From CAZELM01 sp964512995 (GTDB lineage: Bacteria > CSSED10-310), in NCBI GenBank assembly GCA_964512995.1, contig CAZELM010000012.1, positions 1 to 64,000 on the forward strand: 64,000 nucleotides of DNA. The letters run 5' to 3'. Both the position numbers and the translations under genes were made by a program. The notes under the pieces were generated by a model. It saw only the letters and a list, made by a program, of their open reading frames with translations, searched no databases and was not told the origin of the DNA. How positions within the stretch are numbered: the stretch's first letter is position 1; every line of letters begins with the position of its first letter. Positions 16,862 through 26,486 of the stretch are shown here, piece after piece.

Positions 16862-18127
16862 TCAGGGATCCGTACCGATACAGGTAACGATCTCCAGACT
16901 GGTATCGACCCGAATCATTTTCTGGATGGCAGGTGTTGGGACCAGGATTTTAAGATCCTGCGGATGAATACCTGTCAGATTGAGATCACCGGGACACCGC
17001 CATTCTTCTTCCATTGTCCAATCCATTCCGGAGGAACTGATCCGCTGGAACCGAAATCGATCCGATTCATCCATCCGATCATACCGATCGACGACATCAT
17101 AGATGACCGGCTGAACGTTCAGTGCTTCTGCAATGCTCCTTCGGATACCTATCGCATATGGTTCAAATCGTTGTCTCCGCAGATGTGTCTGCCAATGGAA
17201 TAATGGCCTCATGTCATTCCATGACTTACTGGTCAGACAAACAACCTGATGTTTACCCCGGATCAGGTAATCGCTGCTGGATATGATGCCGGTTTTTAGG
17301 ATGCGGTTCAGAGAATCGAGCGGTCCATATGGCACGGGATCTCCCTGTCCCACCAACCCATCGAGATAATGGGTCCAATCATGGCCTGGCCATGGCGTAT
17401 GTCTTCCTCTGGTGTAATGCCAGAGAAATTCTCCTTCCTTGAATGGGTATGGAGAGATCCGGCATTCATCAAGGGTCCCCTTTCTCAGTTTGCCTGAAAT
17501 CTGATCAGGAGGAGTGGAGACTGGAACCGGCAAGATCGTCTGGATATTGCCTCCATCGCTTGCATACTGTCGTAGAAACCCGGCCATATTTCCATCGGGA
17601 GTGACATGAATCGGGATAATGGTGTGGCTGAGCGCCATGACCATGATATCCCGCAGAAGATTGGATTTCTGAGTCGGCCGTGGCATTTTTAACGGATTGC
17701 CAATCATCACCCATTCGATGCCGGGATGTTCCAGAAATGGCTGATACATTTTCCATCCTGCATCGGATTGGAAAGGAGAAATGGTGTCGCTGACAACACA
17801 GCAACGGCCTCCAGCGCGTAACCAAAGATGGAGTGACGTATTGTAATGCAGAGCCCCGATACTCCCAACCATCCACGAAAACTGCCCCAGACTCTGGGCG
17901 ACAGCCTGGATGGTTTTCTGAACCCATCGATCTCCGGTCCGGGATCGAGGGATTACCCTGGAGTTGATGAATGCCACTCGGGGCAGACCGGCCAGTTCCA
18001 TTTGTTTTCGGTGGAACTCGTCGGATATAAAGACATTCTCCGGAATATGGGGGATGAGATCCGGATGGGGGATGAAATCAGGATTTTTTCTGATCGCACA
18101 TTTCAATGGCTGAAAGCCTGGAACCAT
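16862..18127 (-). CDS. Unrecognised two-domain protein: SLOG-like Rossmann domain plus possible ART-like effector
   Basis: 421 residues; GGGAG lies eight bases before the ATG at 18127. I do not recognise it at whole-protein level. Residues about 45-215 look like a DprA/SLOG Rossmann fold: RVAFINSRVIPRSR, an alternating strand/helix pattern with SWMVGSIGALHYNTSLHLW and GGRCCVVSD, then LLRDIMVMALSHTIIPIHV, DGNMAGFLRQYA and GNIQTILP. The second half (about 240-421) has LWHYTRGRHTPW, a DSLNRILKTGIISS block, VVCLTSKSW, FEPYAIGIRRS, QPVIYDVVD and DWTMEEEWRCPGDLNL. That His/Thr...Glu layout recalls DarT/DUF2971-type or ADP-ribosyltransferase-like proteins. SLOG domains sense nucleotides in conflict systems. 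Both assignments are inference. It is a monocistronic, divergently placed gene next to the minisatellite. Confidence 0.5.
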   Translation of the reverse strand: MVPGFQPLKCAIRKNPDFIPHPDLIPHIPENVFISDEFHRKQMELAGLPRVAFINSRVIPRSRTGDRWVQKTIQAVAQSLGQFSWMVGSIGALHYNTSLHLWLRAGGRCCVVSDTISPFQSDAGWKMYQPFLEHPGIEWVMIGNPLKMPRPTQKSNLLRDIMVMALSHTIIPIHVTPDGNMAGFLRQYASDGGNIQTILPVPVSTPPDQISGKLRKGTLDECRISPYPFKEGEFLWHYTRGRHTPWPGHDWTHYLDGLVGQGDPVPYGPLDSLNRILKTGIISSSDYLIRGKHQVVCLTSKSWNDMRPLFHWQTHLRRQRFEPYAIGIRRSIAEALNVQPVIYDVVDRYDRMDESDRFRFQRISSSGMDWTMEEEWRCPGDLNLTGIHPQDLKILVPTPAIQKMIRVDTSLEIVTCIGTDP

Positions 18128-18294
18128 GTCTCGATCTCCCGATCTGATTACTGATTTCTGGTGGATCTCGCGTTCATCGGCATTGCCGATAATGGGATCC
18201 GGTTTTTCATATCGACGGAAAGGGAAATGGAACGGAGATTGAGGGAGATCTGCAAATCTGATAGGTTTGAATGTGGATCCATGAGGAGTGACGC

Positions 18295-20343
18295 ATGAAC
18301 GATTTTGGAACGCAAAGTGCCATAGTCGCCTTTGGCTCGAATCTCTTTCTGACGATATATGTATTGGTGAAACGAAAGGGATGGACGAGGCGTCTCAATC
18401 GCGGGTTTGCGTTTCTGTCATTGACATTCACACTTTGGAACCTGGGGATCGCCATCCAGTCTCCTCTCCTGTTCACGCTTGGTATTCTCTACGTCGCTCC
18501 AGCAGTCTATCTCTTTCTTCTGATCCTCCTCCACCATCATAATCCACGGGAAAGACGGCTGAGCATCAGTTTATGGACCAGCAGTACGATCTTATTTTCC
18601 GCATATCTTCTGAGCAGCAACTCGGTCGCCAATCCATCCACTCTTTCCTACTCCTATCATATTCTATCTTTTTTATATATTTCACCGGTAGCTATCTGGG
18701 GAGTTTTCCACCTGTTCTCCCGAATCCGTCTGACAAACTCCCGTCAGGAACGTTTTCGCCTGATCTATGTATTTGTCGGCATGATCGCAGCCGGATTGAG
18801 CGGTGTGACATCTTTGCTGTTTTCGTTTAGAATGCCGGTCTATTCACTGGGTGCGATCGGAGGGATCATCTATACCATCTGCATTACGATGGCCATTATG
18901 CGGCATCGGTTATTCGATTTTGGAAGAATTGCAGGGAGAGCGATCGTTATTTTTGTTTTCACATTTGTCTTCTGGTTTCTGACCGGTATTTTAGGAAACT
19001 GGTATGTGGACAATGCATATACCCCTTTTTTATCTCTCCTGATCGCTACTTTGGTCCTGATCGCACTGTATGAACCCTTGAAAGCGCTGATCGAGGGGCA
19101 GGCTGAACGGGTTTTAAGTCAGGACAGTCTGAAGTTCCAGCATTTACTGCAGGCATTCAGCACTCAGATGAGTGCTCTGGTCACCGAACAGGATCTGATC
19201 CGTGGGATGGCTCGCACACTTCGGAATTCCGGACGAATCAAGTCTTTTGGAATCTATCTGATGGATCAGATGGAAAAAAACATCATCCTTCGGGAGGGAG
19301 ATGATATCCGGCAGCCGATCGGAACCATGATCACGCGGCCGGACTCGCTCATCGAAACAATCCGATACCGCCAGGGTCCGATCAGTCAGAATCAGTTGGT
19401 GATCGAATTGCGGAGCGGATTGCCGGCAACTGTCAAGCGTCGGCGGAGTGCTTTGTATCGGACACTGATCCGGCTTCGGGCTTCGATCTGTTTCCCGTTC
19501 ATTTTTGCAGAGCAATTTTTTGGATTTCTGACACTGGGGTTTCAGGATGAAGAGACGGACGTCACGCGCCGAGAAGAAGAAATACTGATCGCGGTGACCC
19601 GGCAATTCGCTGCCGCACTCTCTCATGCACGACTGGTGGAAAAGCAGAAGATCAAAGATCATCTGGCAGCACTGGGTCAACTGGCATCCGGACTCGCCCA
19701 TGAGCTTCGGAATCCATTGGCAACGATCAGGGCTGCGGTACAATATCTGGAACCATCGAAGATTGATGAAACAAACCACGAATTTCTGAATATCATCCGG
19801 GATGAGGTCGACCGGCTCAATCGATTCGTGGAGCGTTTTTTAAGTTATGCCCGTCCGGTTTCCGTGACGGGTCCTGTGAATATGGAGGAACTGGATAAAC
19901 TGATCCATCGTATCATTTTTATGTTTGAATCCCAGCCGATGAACAAGGCGATTACCTTTGAAGTGGTCTTGCCTGATCGTGTCAGCGAGCTGAAGGTTCC
20001 TGGAGATGCATGGAATCAGATCATCTCGAATCTGGTCACGAATGCCTGTCAGAGTCTGGAAGGCCAGGGCAAGATCCGGATTGTAATCCGATATGAACCC
20101 CCGTATGACGGCCTCGAGTTAATTGTGGAAGACTCGGGTCCAGGTATTTCTGATGAGGAAGCGCTCCGGGTCATGGAACCGTTCTATACCAGTCGTCCAG
20201 GAGGGACCGGATTGGGACTGGCGATCGTTCATCAGATTGTTCAGAACCTGAATGGAGAAATCAGCATTGGAAAATCAGCATTGGGAGGCGCGGCATTCTC
20301 AATCCGGCATTCCCTGCCTAAAAACTCACCCGCGAAATCCTGA
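18295..20343 (+). CDS. Membrane histidine kinase (7TM + GAF + HisKA + HATPase)
   Basis: 682 residues; AGGAG lies six bases before the ATG. The N-terminal 240 residues hold seven to nine membrane segments. A GAF-like region covers about 270-435, followed by the HisKA domain with H469 in LASGLAHELRNPLATIRAA. The ATPase lobe has the N box NLVTNACQS, G1 DSGPGI and G2 GGTGLGLAIVHQI. It phosphorylates a partner regulator, almost certainly the NtrC-type protein encoded 74 bases downstream. The arrangement resembles PrsK/PrsR-type and other sigma-54 two-component pairs. The signal and regulon cannot be read from the sequence. Confidence 0.93.
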   Translation: MNDFGTQSAIVAFGSNLFLTIYVLVKRKGWTRRLNRGFAFLSLTFTLWNLGIAIQSPLLFTLGILYVAPAVYLFLLILLHHHNPRERRLSISLWTSSTILFSAYLLSSNSVANPSTLSYSYHILSFLYISPVAIWGVFHLFSRIRLTNSRQERFRLIYVFVGMIAAGLSGVTSLLFSFRMPVYSLGAIGGIIYTICITMAIMRHRLFDFGRIAGRAIVIFVFTFVFWFLTGILGNWYVDNAYTPFLSLLIATLVLIALYEPLKALIEGQAERVLSQDSLKFQHLLQAFSTQMSALVTEQDLIRGMARTLRNSGRIKSFGIYLMDQMEKNIILREGDDIRQPIGTMITRPDSLIETIRYRQGPISQNQLVIELRSGLPATVKRRRSALYRTLIRLRASICFPFIFAEQFFGFLTLGFQDEETDVTRREEEILIAVTRQFAAALSHARLVEKQKIKDHLAALGQLASGLAHELRNPLATIRAAVQYLEPSKIDETNHEFLNIIRDEVDRLNRFVERFLSYARPVSVTGPVNMEELDKLIHRIIFMFESQPMNKAITFEVVLPDRVSELKVPGDAWNQIISNLVTNACQSLEGQGKIRIVIRYEPPYDGLELIVEDSGPGISDEEALRVMEPFYTSRPGGTGLGLAIVHQIVQNLNGEISIGKSALGGAAFSIRHSLPKNSPAKS

Positions 20344-20417
20344 TCATCTGGATGAGGGAATTTTCGGAGCGGATGGATCCCGATCGACGGCATGTTCATT
20401 GGAAATGAGTGAGAAAC

Positions 20418-21806
20418 ATGATGAAACGAATATTAGTAGTAGATGATGAAGCCAATATGCGGCGAATCCTCGAAGCCACATTGATCCGGGATGGTTACGA
20501 TGTAGACGTGGCCGAAAATGGAAGCGTCGCAATGGAGATGATGAGAAAAAATCCCGCCCATGTTGTGATCACAGATATCAAAATGCCGGTAATGGATGGA
20601 ATGACCCTTCTGAAAGAGATCAACAGGGATCATCCGGATGTACCGATCATCATGCTCACAGCTCATGGAACGGTTGAGAATGCTGTGGAGGCGATGAAGC
20701 AGGGTGCTTTCGATTACATCTCCAAACCCTTCGATATGGAAGAATTGCACCATTCATTGATGAAAGCGTGTGCCACGTACCAGTCGAATATTGAAGAGGT
20801 TCACGACACCGAGCCGCTCATGATCGGTGGGATCGTCGCCGCAAGCCAGCAGTTGAAAAGTGTTCTCGGAATGGTGGAGCGGGTTGCGGATAGTCCAACC
20901 ACCATACTCATCACAGGTGAAAGCGGCACCGGAAAAGAATTGATCGCCCAATTGATCCATCATAAATCGTCCCGGTGTGACAGCCCATTCATAAAAGTCA
21001 ACTGTGCTGCCATCCCTGAAACGTTGTTGGAGAGTGAATTTTTTGGTTATGAACGCGGGGCATTCAGTGGAGCGGTCACATCGAAACCCGGACGATTTGA
21101 ACTGGCCAATGGAGGAACGCTTTTCCTGGATGAGATCGGTGAAATCAGCCGTGAAATGCAAGTCAAGCTGTTGCGGGTTATCCAGGAGCTGGAATTTGAA
21201 CGTGTCGGGGGTATCAAAACAATCAAGGTGGATGTTCGATTGGTGGTTGCGACCAATCTCGACCTGGGTGTTGCTGTTGAAAGCGGCAGATTCCGGCAGG
21301 ATCTGTTCTATCGGCTCAATGTGGTTCCGATCCATCTGCCACCATTGCGTGAACGACCCGATGACATTCCTCCATTGGTACATCATTTCATCAACCGCTA
21401 CAATAAGCGGCTGAATCGTCAGATCAAAGGAATTACACCGGAAGCCATGAGTGTCCTGGTGCGACATGCCTGGCCAGGGAACATCCGGGAACTGGAAAAT
21501 TTCATGGAGCGATCGATTTTATTATCTTCCAGCAACATGCTCACCATCGACAGCTTCCCAAATCTGAACTCCCAAGATACGGATCATAAAACAGAACAGC
21601 CGAATGGAACGACATTACATGAGATTATTCAGAATGAAACCGAGCGGCTGGAGAAACAGCTTCTGGAAAATGCGCTCCGGGAAACACATGGGAATGTCAC
21701 ACGTGCGGCCAAAATACTCGGTCTGTCCCGAAAGGGTCTTCAACTGAAAATGAAGCGATACAGCCTCCAATCCCGGTCAGGGAGTTCAGATACCGATAGT
21801 TCTTGA
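20418..21806 (+). CDS. NtrC-family sigma-54-dependent response regulator
   Basis: 462 residues from ATG 20418; an in-frame GTG at 20409 and a second ATG at 20421 are alternatives. The receiver domain has acidic pair VVDDE and phospho-acceptor D53 in ITDIKMP. The AAA+ domain has Walker A GESGTGKE (about 167-174), the sigma-54 loop GAFSGA instead of the usual GAFTGA, Walker B GGTLFLDEIGE and WPGNIRELEN. A Fis-type HTH is at the C-terminus (NVTRAAKILGLSRKGLQLKM). It should activate sigma-54 promoters when phosphorylated by the preceding kinase. No clear -24/-12 promoter was found in the window. Confidence 0.95.
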   Translation: MMKRILVVDDEANMRRILEATLIRDGYDVDVAENGSVAMEMMRKNPAHVVITDIKMPVMDGMTLLKEINRDHPDVPIIMLTAHGTVENAVEAMKQGAFDYISKPFDMEELHHSLMKACATYQSNIEEVHDTEPLMIGGIVAASQQLKSVLGMVERVADSPTTILITGESGTGKELIAQLIHHKSSRCDSPFIKVNCAAIPETLLESEFFGYERGAFSGAVTSKPGRFELANGGTLFLDEIGEISREMQVKLLRVIQELEFERVGGIKTIKVDVRLVVATNLDLGVAVESGRFRQDLFYRLNVVPIHLPPLRERPDDIPPLVHHFINRYNKRLNRQIKGITPEAMSVLVRHAWPGNIRELENFMERSILLSSSNMLTIDSFPNLNSQDTDHKTEQPNGTTLHEIIQNETERLEKQLLENALRETHGNVTRAAKILGLSRKGLQLKMKRYSLQSRSGSSDTDSS

Positions 21807-21831
21807 CCTATCTTATTGACAATATTACAGT
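21803..21831 (+). promoter_or_regulatory. Possible sigma-70 promoter for the mre operon
   Basis: TTGACC (21803-21808), 17 bases, TACAGT (21826-21831), in the 153-base space before mreB. A second TTGACA at 21816 has no good -10 at normal distance. The match is moderate. Confidence 0.35.
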
Positions 21832-21959
21832 AAAAGATCGGATTATCTCGGTTCAGTGTTTTATAGCTGATGCAGTGAGCCAGCAATGCTCTTCACCCGA
21901 TAGTCCTGTGTGGAAATTAATGTATTAACGTGGATGTCTCCGTAAGGATGTATAAAGGA

Positions 21960-22976
21960 ATGTCAATTTTATCAAGATTTTCAAATGACCTGGCGATTGA
22001 CCTCGGAACAGCCAATACGCTGGTATATGTCAAAAACAAAGGTATCGTGATCGATGAACCATCAATCGTTGCGATTCATCGCGAAAAACGAACGGTTCTG
22101 GCAGTTGGAAAAGAAGCCAAAGAAATGCTCGGAAAAACACCGGGAAACATCATTGCCATCCGTCCGATGAAGGATGGGGTAATTGCTGATTTTGAAACCA
22201 CGGAAAGCATGTTACGCTATTTCATACAGCGTGCACATAATCGTCGAATATTTCTCAGACCCCGTATTATCATTTGTGTTCCTTCCGGGATCACGCCCGT
22301 CGAGAAAAAAGCCGTGCGTGATTCTGCGCTTCAGGCCAGAGCCAGTGCGGTTTTTTTAGTTGAAGAACCGATGGCTGCGGCTATTGGAGCCGGCTTGCCG
22401 GTGACAGAACCTTCCGGTAACATGATTGTTGATATCGGTGGAGGAACAACGGAGGTGGCTGTCATATCCCTGGCGGGTATTGTCTACAGCCGTTCGTTGC
22501 GGGTTGGCGGCGATGAGATGGATGCAGCGCTGGTCAAGTATATTCAAAGAAAATACAACTTATTGATAGGAGAGCGAACAGCAGAGAACATTAAAATTGA
22601 AATTGGTTCCGCTTCAAAGCTGGATGAAGAACTCACGATGGAAATCAAGGGACGGGATCTCGTCGAAGGCGTTCCCAAAACGATCATCATCACATCGGAA
22701 GAAATCCGGATGGCTCTGATGGACTCAGTCCAGGCGATCGTCGATGTCGTTCGTACCGCTTTGGAACGAACTCCACCCGAATTATCCGCAGATATCGTTG
22801 ACAAAGGGATCGTTTTGTCCGGAGGATGCGCTCTGTTGAAAAAACTGGACGTTCGACTCCGCGAAGAAACCGGACTTCCTGTTACTCTGGCAGATGATCC
22901 ATTAACATGTGTCTGTATGGGAACCGGAAAAATGCTGGATGAAATCGATCTTCTTCATCGCGTCAGTGTGAAATAG
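21960..22976 (+). CDS. mreB: Rod-shape-determining actin homologue MreB
   Basis: 338 residues from ATG 21960, the usual MreB length. Upstream in-frame GTG 21930 and ATG 21948 would add short extensions, and none of the three has an ideal ribosome binding site. Actin-fold signatures are intact: phosphate-1 DLGTANTLVYVKNKG, VPSGITPVEKKA, phosphate-2 IVDIGGGTTEVAVIS, and the adenosine motif GIVLSGGCALLKKL. It forms membrane-bound filaments that guide elongasome peptidoglycan synthesis with MreC, MreD, PBP2 and RodA, all encoded directly downstream. Confidence 0.97.
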   Translation: MSILSRFSNDLAIDLGTANTLVYVKNKGIVIDEPSIVAIHREKRTVLAVGKEAKEMLGKTPGNIIAIRPMKDGVIADFETTESMLRYFIQRAHNRRIFLRPRIIICVPSGITPVEKKAVRDSALQARASAVFLVEEPMAAAIGAGLPVTEPSGNMIVDIGGGTTEVAVISLAGIVYSRSLRVGGDEMDAALVKYIQRKYNLLIGERTAENIKIEIGSASKLDEELTMEIKGRDLVEGVPKTIIITSEEIRMALMDSVQAIVDVVRTALERTPPELSADIVDKGIVLSGGCALLKKLDVRLREETGLPVTLADDPLTCVCMGTGKMLDEIDLLHRVSVK

Positions 22977-23075
22977 CGGTCAGATGAGCAGAAATCCACA
23001 CCAACTAACTGAATGTACGGATTATCCACGCCATTGACAATTCAACAATTCCATCTCGATTAAGAACGAACGGAT

Positions 23076-23921
23076 ATGAGTCTCATTACATCACGATATC
23101 GCCCGTGGGTGGTGTATGCGGGTTGTTCGTTGACTGCGCTCGCGATATTATCGACAAACCTGCATGGCGGGGTTGTTGCGGGTAAAATCGAATCGATTTT
23201 GCTGGCACTATTAACACCCGTCTACTCCACGGTCGATTATTCATTGGATAAAGCCGTTATGATCTGGGAGCAGTATATTTATCTGGTTGATCTGAAACAG
23301 GAGAATCTCATACTCCGGGAAGCACTCGGAGATCAGAGATCCAGGGAATATCAATATCAGGAAGCGGTTTCAGCCATTGAGCGATACCGGCAGATACTCG
23401 ATTTCACCCATCGGGATCCAGCTCATTTTCACCCGCACAAAATCGTTGCGGATGTCATCCGTCAATCCAATGATTCCTGGAACAGTACGATGTTAGTCAA
23501 TGCGGGAGACATTCATGGTGTTCAGTCAGCAATGGGAGTTGCGACGGTGGATGGGGTGCTGGGACAGGTCGTTCGAGTCGGTCACAATATTTCCAAAATA
23601 CTTTCGCTTCAACATCCTGAAGCAGGTGTCGCTGCCCGTTTGGAAACAAGCGGCATCCTGGGGATTGTCAGTGGTATTGGTCATCGGACATGCATTTTCA
23701 AGTTCGGCAGCAGATTCGATCGGGTTATCCTCGGAGAACTCGCAGTGACTTCCGGTCTTGATGGTGCTTTCCCCAAAGGCATTCCGATCGGCCGAGTATC
23801 ACGTATCGAAAAAACGCCAGAGGAGATCTTTCAGAAAGTCGAAATCATTCCGCTTGTTGACGCGTCATCGGTGGAAGAAGTCATCATTTTCCTGAAGGAA
23901 CCCATTGAGAACCTTGAATGA
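23076..23921 (+). CDS. mreC: Rod-shape-determining protein MreC
   Basis: 281 residues. A short cytoplasmic N-terminus and one membrane segment (about 12-30) lead into a coiled-coil stretch (about 70-105). The periplasmic MreC double beta-barrel follows, with VIRQSNDSWNSTMLVNAGD, GVATVDGVLGQVVRVG, LETSGILGIVSG and GAFPKGIPIGRVSRI. It links MreB filaments to PBP2. It lies 99 bases after mreB and its TGA overlaps the mreD ATG (ATGA). Confidence 0.95.
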   Translation: MSLITSRYRPWVVYAGCSLTALAILSTNLHGGVVAGKIESILLALLTPVYSTVDYSLDKAVMIWEQYIYLVDLKQENLILREALGDQRSREYQYQEAVSAIERYRQILDFTHRDPAHFHPHKIVADVIRQSNDSWNSTMLVNAGDIHGVQSAMGVATVDGVLGQVVRVGHNISKILSLQHPEAGVAARLETSGILGIVSGIGHRTCIFKFGSRFDRVILGELAVTSGLDGAFPKGIPIGRVSRIEKTPEEIFQKVEIIPLVDASSVEEVIIFLKEPIENLE

Positions 23922-24409
23922 AGCTGATCTATCAATTTTTCTTCATCGTCGGACTGTTCATCGTTCAGTTCGATATATTGCCCCGCTTTTCATTGGGTTT
24001 TTATGAACCCAATCTGCTTCTGTGCGCAACCATCCTGATCGGGTTGTTCCGGGGTGTCGAAGCAGGGTCTGTCACGGGGTTACTGGCCGGGTTATTGAGT
24101 GATGTCGACACAGGCCTGATTCTGGGGGCTTATGCATTATCCTGGACACAAGTGGGATTCACATCTGCAATCATCGGAGAAAAACTTCTGATTGACAATC
24201 GATTTGTCCAGATGATTGCGGTAGGTATCGGCTGTCTGCTTGCTGGATTCTTTCAGATCCTTTTCTATCGGCTGTCCTATATGGAAGATCCGTTATGGAT
24301 TCTCATCCTTAAAAATGTCTCCCAATCGATCATGTCAACATTGTTCACGATTCCATTGTCAATCCTGCTTTATCGCCTGGATGTGATTCCCCGACAGCGA
24401 CATGAATGA
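23918..24409 (+). CDS. mreD: Rod-shape-determining protein MreD
   Basis: 163 residues, almost wholly hydrophobic with five or six membrane segments (LYQFFFIVGLFIVQFDILPR, FYEPNLLLCATILIGLFRG, VTGLLAGLLSDVDTG). The PNLLL and GxxxGLLxD patterns and the place between mreC and the PBP2 gene identify it. ATGA overlap with mreC and an 8-base overlap with mrdA indicate coupled translation. It works with MreC in the elongasome. Confidence 0.93.
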   Translation: MKLIYQFFFIVGLFIVQFDILPRFSLGFYEPNLLLCATILIGLFRGVEAGSVTGLLAGLLSDVDTGLILGAYALSWTQVGFTSAIIGEKLLIDNRFVQMIAVGIGCLLAGFFQILFYRLSYMEDPLWILILKNVSQSIMSTLFTIPLSILLYRLDVIPRQRHE

Positions 24410-26486
24410 GTCTGTAACACTAGAACGCCGAATTTCATGGCTTTTCGCAATCATGGCTGCGTTCATGGTCACGACTGTCGTTCGTCTGGCCTGGCTTCAG
24501 GTGGTGCATACAGAAAAATATAGCGAACAGGCCAAAGAAAACCGTACCCGCCATGTTCGGGATCGGGCACAGCGCGGCCGGATTACCGACCGACATGGTC
24601 GGCCGTTGGCAACCTCCCGTCCCAGTTTTGGAGTCTATATCACTCCTGAAGACTGTCCGCAGGACAAGCGGGAAGCCATTTTTCAGTTATTGAGCAGTGT
24701 TTTGGAAGTACCGGTTGAAGAAATAAAAAACCGTTATTATGGAGCGAAAACACCGCGATTTAAACCCAGACGGATCGCGGCTGATCTTACCTTCGATCAG
24801 GTCACAAAGATCGAGACACGGAAATTTGAACTGCCCGGAGTCAGCATTCAAGCTGAAAATATTCGTCACTACCCATATGGTGAACATCTTTGCCACATGC
24901 TGGGGTATGTGGGAGAAATCTCAAAGCGAGAACTCGAATTTCCACAGAATGAACAATATACGTCGGGGGATACGATCGGGAAAACCGGTGTTGAAAAAAC
25001 GTTTGAACATATATTGAATGGCCGGGATGGGTATCGTTGGGTGGAAGTGGATGCCGCCGGACGGATTGGCCAGACGCTGAAATATCCTTCAGCGACGTTG
25101 GCGAAGCCGGGTAATGATATTCAACTGACAGTCGATATGGATTTACAGATCGCAGTTGAACAGATACTGGCTCCATGGAAAGGATCTGCCATCATTATGG
25201 ATCCACGGAATGGAGATATTCTTGCCATGGCCTCCCGCCCCGGCTTCGATCCCAACTGGTTTTCCTCCGGCATCTCCCGAACGAACTGGAATTTGCTCAA
25301 CAATAATCCCGATCTGCCATTGATCAATCGATCCATTCAGCTCTCAGCAAGCCCTGGTTCCGTGTTCAAGATCATCACCAGTATCGCGGGGTTTCGCAAT
25401 AACACGCTATCGTCCGATACCAATCATTTCTGTGGAGGCAGCTACTCCCATTTCAATACTGTTTTCCGATGCTGGAAACGCGGGGGTCATGGAACAGCGA
25501 ACGTTATCTCCGCTCTCGAAGGTTCCTGCAATGTTTTCTTCTATCAGGAAGGATTGAAAGCAGGAATTGACGCGATTTCAGAAACCGCAAACCTGCTGGG
25601 GCTCAATGCCAAAACACAAATACAGCTCCCCAATGAAAACCCGGGATTCATCCCTGACCGTCAATGGAAAAAAGTTACTAAAAATGACGAATGGTGGCCG
25701 GGGGAGACGATCTCTGTTGCTATCGGACAGGGTGGCGTGCTGGTCACTCCCATACAACAGATCGCAATGATCAGTGCGGTTGCGAATAAAGGGACATTGT
25801 TCCGGCCCAAAATCGTCAAAAACATATCTCCTGCGTATTCCGATTACAGTGAATTCGTCGATCCGATGATCATCCGGCGATTTGAACTGGAGCATGGCCA
25901 GTGGAATGCTCTTTTCGAGGGATTGAAAGGGGTTGTCAATGGTGAACATGGAACAGCCCGACCTCTGCGGTTAAAAGAAATCACTGTGGCGGGGAAAACC
26001 GGTACTGCACAGGTTGTCAGTGCGGCTGCTCTGAAAAAGCTGGGATTTTCCCAAGGAGAACCCCCGCCCAAATATCGGGATCATAACTGGTTTGTCGGAT
26101 TCGCTCCGCTTGAAGATCCCCAGGTTTCGATTGTGTTATTAATCGAAAACGGCGGCAAAGAAGGAGCCAAGGAGAAAGCCGGACTGGTAAAAAAGATGCT
26201 TTTAAAATGGATGGAGATCTACATGCCAGAACAATATAAATCAGAGAATAGCCGATTCGGGACTCCAACACCAGCCATCATGGGTCCAGATCTGATTCAA
26301 CAGTCCGATATGGAGCCGATTGATGATGAGTACGAGGATATGCTCGATATTATCGAAACGTCTGTTCCGGAATTTGAAATTCCAGATCCGGAACCGCCCA
26401 TGGAGATCACACCGATGGAGATGACTCCTTCCTGGGAATCGACATCCATCCCGGAAGATCCGGAGGGAGAAGCCGATGGAAATTAA
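24402..26486 (+). CDS. mrdA: Penicillin-binding protein 2, elongasome transpeptidase
   Basis: 694 residues. One N-terminal membrane anchor (about 12-32) is followed by a dimerisation domain (RGRITDRHGRPLATSRP) and the transpeptidase domain. The catalytic SxxK is SPGSVFK, SxN is GSCN and the third box is AGKTGTAQ; all are intact. It cross-links peptidoglycan during side-wall growth and pairs with the RodA glycosyltransferase encoded next. The last 90 or so residues form a Pro/Glu/Asp-rich, Met-containing acidic tail not normal for PBP2. It overlaps mreD by 8 and rodA by 11 bases. Confidence 0.96.
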   Translation: MNESVTLERRISWLFAIMAAFMVTTVVRLAWLQVVHTEKYSEQAKENRTRHVRDRAQRGRITDRHGRPLATSRPSFGVYITPEDCPQDKREAIFQLLSSVLEVPVEEIKNRYYGAKTPRFKPRRIAADLTFDQVTKIETRKFELPGVSIQAENIRHYPYGEHLCHMLGYVGEISKRELEFPQNEQYTSGDTIGKTGVEKTFEHILNGRDGYRWVEVDAAGRIGQTLKYPSATLAKPGNDIQLTVDMDLQIAVEQILAPWKGSAIIMDPRNGDILAMASRPGFDPNWFSSGISRTNWNLLNNNPDLPLINRSIQLSASPGSVFKIITSIAGFRNNTLSSDTNHFCGGSYSHFNTVFRCWKRGGHGTANVISALEGSCNVFFYQEGLKAGIDAISETANLLGLNAKTQIQLPNENPGFIPDRQWKKVTKNDEWWPGETISVAIGQGGVLVTPIQQIAMISAVANKGTLFRPKIVKNISPAYSDYSEFVDPMIIRRFELEHGQWNALFEGLKGVVNGEHGTARPLRLKEITVAGKTGTAQVVSAAALKKLGFSQGEPPPKYRDHNWFVGFAPLEDPQVSIVLLIENGGKEGAKEKAGLVKKMLLKWMEIYMPEQYKSENSRFGTPTPAIMGPDLIQQSDMEPIDDEYEDMLDIIETSVPEFEIPDPEPPMEITPMEMTPSWESTSIPEDPEGEADGN

